Assembly (NCBI GenBank): GCA_019509685.1
Contig: JAEKLU010000158.1
Coordinates: forward strand, 1-5,850
DNA from: Mesorhizobium sp.
GTDB lineage: Bacteria; Pseudomonadota; Alphaproteobacteria; Rhizobiales; Rhizobiaceae
DNA: 5,850 bases
Direction: 5' to 3'
A program made the translations under genes and the position numbers. Below the pieces are notes generated by a model. It saw only the letters and a list, made by a program, of their open reading frames with translations, was not told the origin of the DNA and ran no database searches. Below are positions 4,987-5,850 of this stretch, piece by piece. Every line of letters starts with the position of its first letter. Position 1 is the first letter of the stretch.

Positions 4987-5850
4987 ATGACCAAATACAA
5001 GCTCGAGTATATCTGGCTAGACGGATATGTCCCGACCCCCAGCCTGCGCGGCAAGACCCAGATCAAGGAGTTTGCCGAGTTCCCGACGCTCGAGCAGCTG
5101 CCGCTGTGGGGCTTCGATGGCTCCTCGACGAACCAGGCCGAGGGCCACAGCTCGGACTGCGTGCTGAAGCCCGTCGCCGTCTATCCGGATCCGGCCCGCA
5201 CCAATGGCGTTCTGGTCATGTGCGAGGTCATGATGCCCGATGGCGTGACGCCGCATGCCTCCAACAAGCGCGCTACCGTCCTCGACGACGAGGGCGCCTG
5301 GTTCGGCTTCGAGCAGGAATATTTCTTCTACAAGGACGGCCGTCCGCTGGGCTTCCCCGAAAGCGGCTATCCGGCCCCGCAAGGCCCGTACTACACCGGC
5401 GTCGGCTTCAAGAATGTCGGCGATGTCGCCCGCAAGATCGTCGAGGAGCATCTCGACCTCTGCCTGGCCGCCGGCATCAACCATGAAGGCATCAACGCCG
5501 AAGTGGCCAAGGGCCAGTGGGAATTCCAGATCTTCGGCAAGGGCTCCAAGAAGGCCGCCGACCAGATGTGGATAGCGCGCTACCTGCTGCTGCGCCTGAC
5601 CGAGACTTACGGCATCGACATCGAATTCCACTGCAAGCCGCTCGGCGACACCGACTGGAACGGCTCGGGCATGCACTGCAACTTCTCCACCACCTATATG
5701 CGCGAAGTCGGCGGCAAAGCCTATTTCGAGGCGCTGATGGCCCAGTTCGACAAGAACCTGATGGACCACATCGCCGTCTATGGCCCGGACAACGACAAGC
5801 GCCTGACCGGCAAGCATGAGACCGCGCCGTGGAACAAGTTCAGCTATGGC
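4987..5850 (+). CDS. glnII: Glutamine synthetase II, eukaryotic type (3' end beyond the window)
   Basis: GSII makes glutamine from glutamate and ammonium with ATP in the cytoplasm; it is the second, nitrogen-regulated glutamine synthetase of rhizobia. The 288 codons present cover most of a protein of about 330-345 residues; roughly the last 50 are missing. Visible family features are the N-terminal beta-grasp start KYKLEYIWLDG, the signature WGFDGSSTNQAEG (residues 41-53), the metal-binding GFEQEYFFY (107-115), GINAEVAKGQWEFQIF (168-183), and the ATP-region DWNGSGMHCNFST (223-235) with HETAPWNKFSYG at the window end. The start at 4987 has GAGAGG 7 nt upstream. An in-frame ATG at 4945 would add 14 residues but has no ribosome site. 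Type II enzymes lack the adenylylated tyrosine loop of GSI, so control is mainly at transcription (sigma-54) and, through the divergent gstI, at translation. Confidence 0.98.
   Translation, partial: MTKYKLEYIWLDGYVPTPSLRGKTQIKEFAEFPTLEQLPLWGFDGSSTNQAEGHSSDCVLKPVAVYPDPARTNGVLVMCEVMMPDGVTPHASNKRATVLDDEGAWFGFEQEYFFYKDGRPLGFPESGYPAPQGPYYTGVGFKNVGDVARKIVEEHLDLCLAAGINHEGINAEVAKGQWEFQIFGKGSKKAADQMWIARYLLLRLTETYGIDIEFHCKPLGDTDWNGSGMHCNFSTTYMREVGGKAYFEALMAQFDKNLMDHIAVYGPDNDKRLTGKHETAPWNKFSYG

Noticed and set aside
4887..5486. Plus-strand open frame of 199 codons overlapping the start of glnII
   Set aside because: It is an Arg-rich out-of-frame shadow of glnII. Its start lies inside the sigma-54 promoter, upstream of the expected transcript start.
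5017..5817. Minus-strand open frame (266 codons) opposite glnII
   Set aside because: It is antisense to highly conserved glutamine synthetase codons; the open frame is a product of G+C-rich codon use.
1..5850. Search for tRNA, rRNA, CRISPR, insertion sequence or phage signs
   Set aside because: No cloverleaf-like tRNA block, regularly spaced repeats, transposase-like frames or terminal inverted repeats flanking a gene were seen. Base composition looks even across the genes.

Overview
The window is about 60% G+C with tightly packed genes and reads as alphaproteobacterial chromosome from the Rhizobiales, most likely a Mesorhizobium-like organism. The main evidence is a eukaryotic-type glutamine synthetase II gene (glnII) with a small gene diverging from it that matches the rhizobial GstI translational inhibitor in size, position and orientation. 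An ATP12-type F1-ATPase assembly chaperone gene, typical of alphaproteobacteria and mitochondria, agrees with this. The genus is an inference; no rRNA or other marker is present.

Layout. Positions 1-2363 hold three same-strand genes that look like one operon: the 3' part of an RluC-like 23S rRNA pseudouridine synthase, a 10-helix DMT/EamA exporter starting 2 nt later at a GTG, and an ATP12 chaperone 22 nt further on. After a 176-nt gap comes a 599-codon MHS-family (MFS) transporter (2540-4339). It carries a periplasmic insert of about 190 residues and has lost its last membrane helix through a small out-of-frame deletion; the orphaned C-terminal codons remain readable at 4336-4404. A 15-bp perfect hairpin with a GCAA loop (4423-4456) lies between this gene and the convergent gstI and probably ends both transcripts.

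Positions 4479-5850 form a nitrogen-assimilation module: gstI (minus strand) and glnII (plus strand, cut by the window end) flank a 313-nt regulatory region. That region holds a near-consensus sigma-54 promoter for glnII, a perfect IHF consensus match, two TGC-N11-GCA dyads of NtrC geometry with centres 42 bp apart, a perfect 8-4-8 palindrome, a plausible sigma-70 promoter for gstI whose -35 box lies in one of the dyads, and two small hairpins in the glnII leader. A model that fits is: under nitrogen limitation phosphorylated NtrC turns glnII on and gstI off; under nitrogen excess gstI is made and GstI blocks translation of residual glnII mRNA. The wiring is known in outline from Rhizobium leguminosarum; the individual sites here are sequence-based predictions.

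I found no tRNA, rRNA, CRISPR array, insertion sequence or other mobile element. Nothing here is clearly an undescribed system. The items most worth a second look are the architecture of the gstI-glnII control region and the damaged, insert-bearing transporter.
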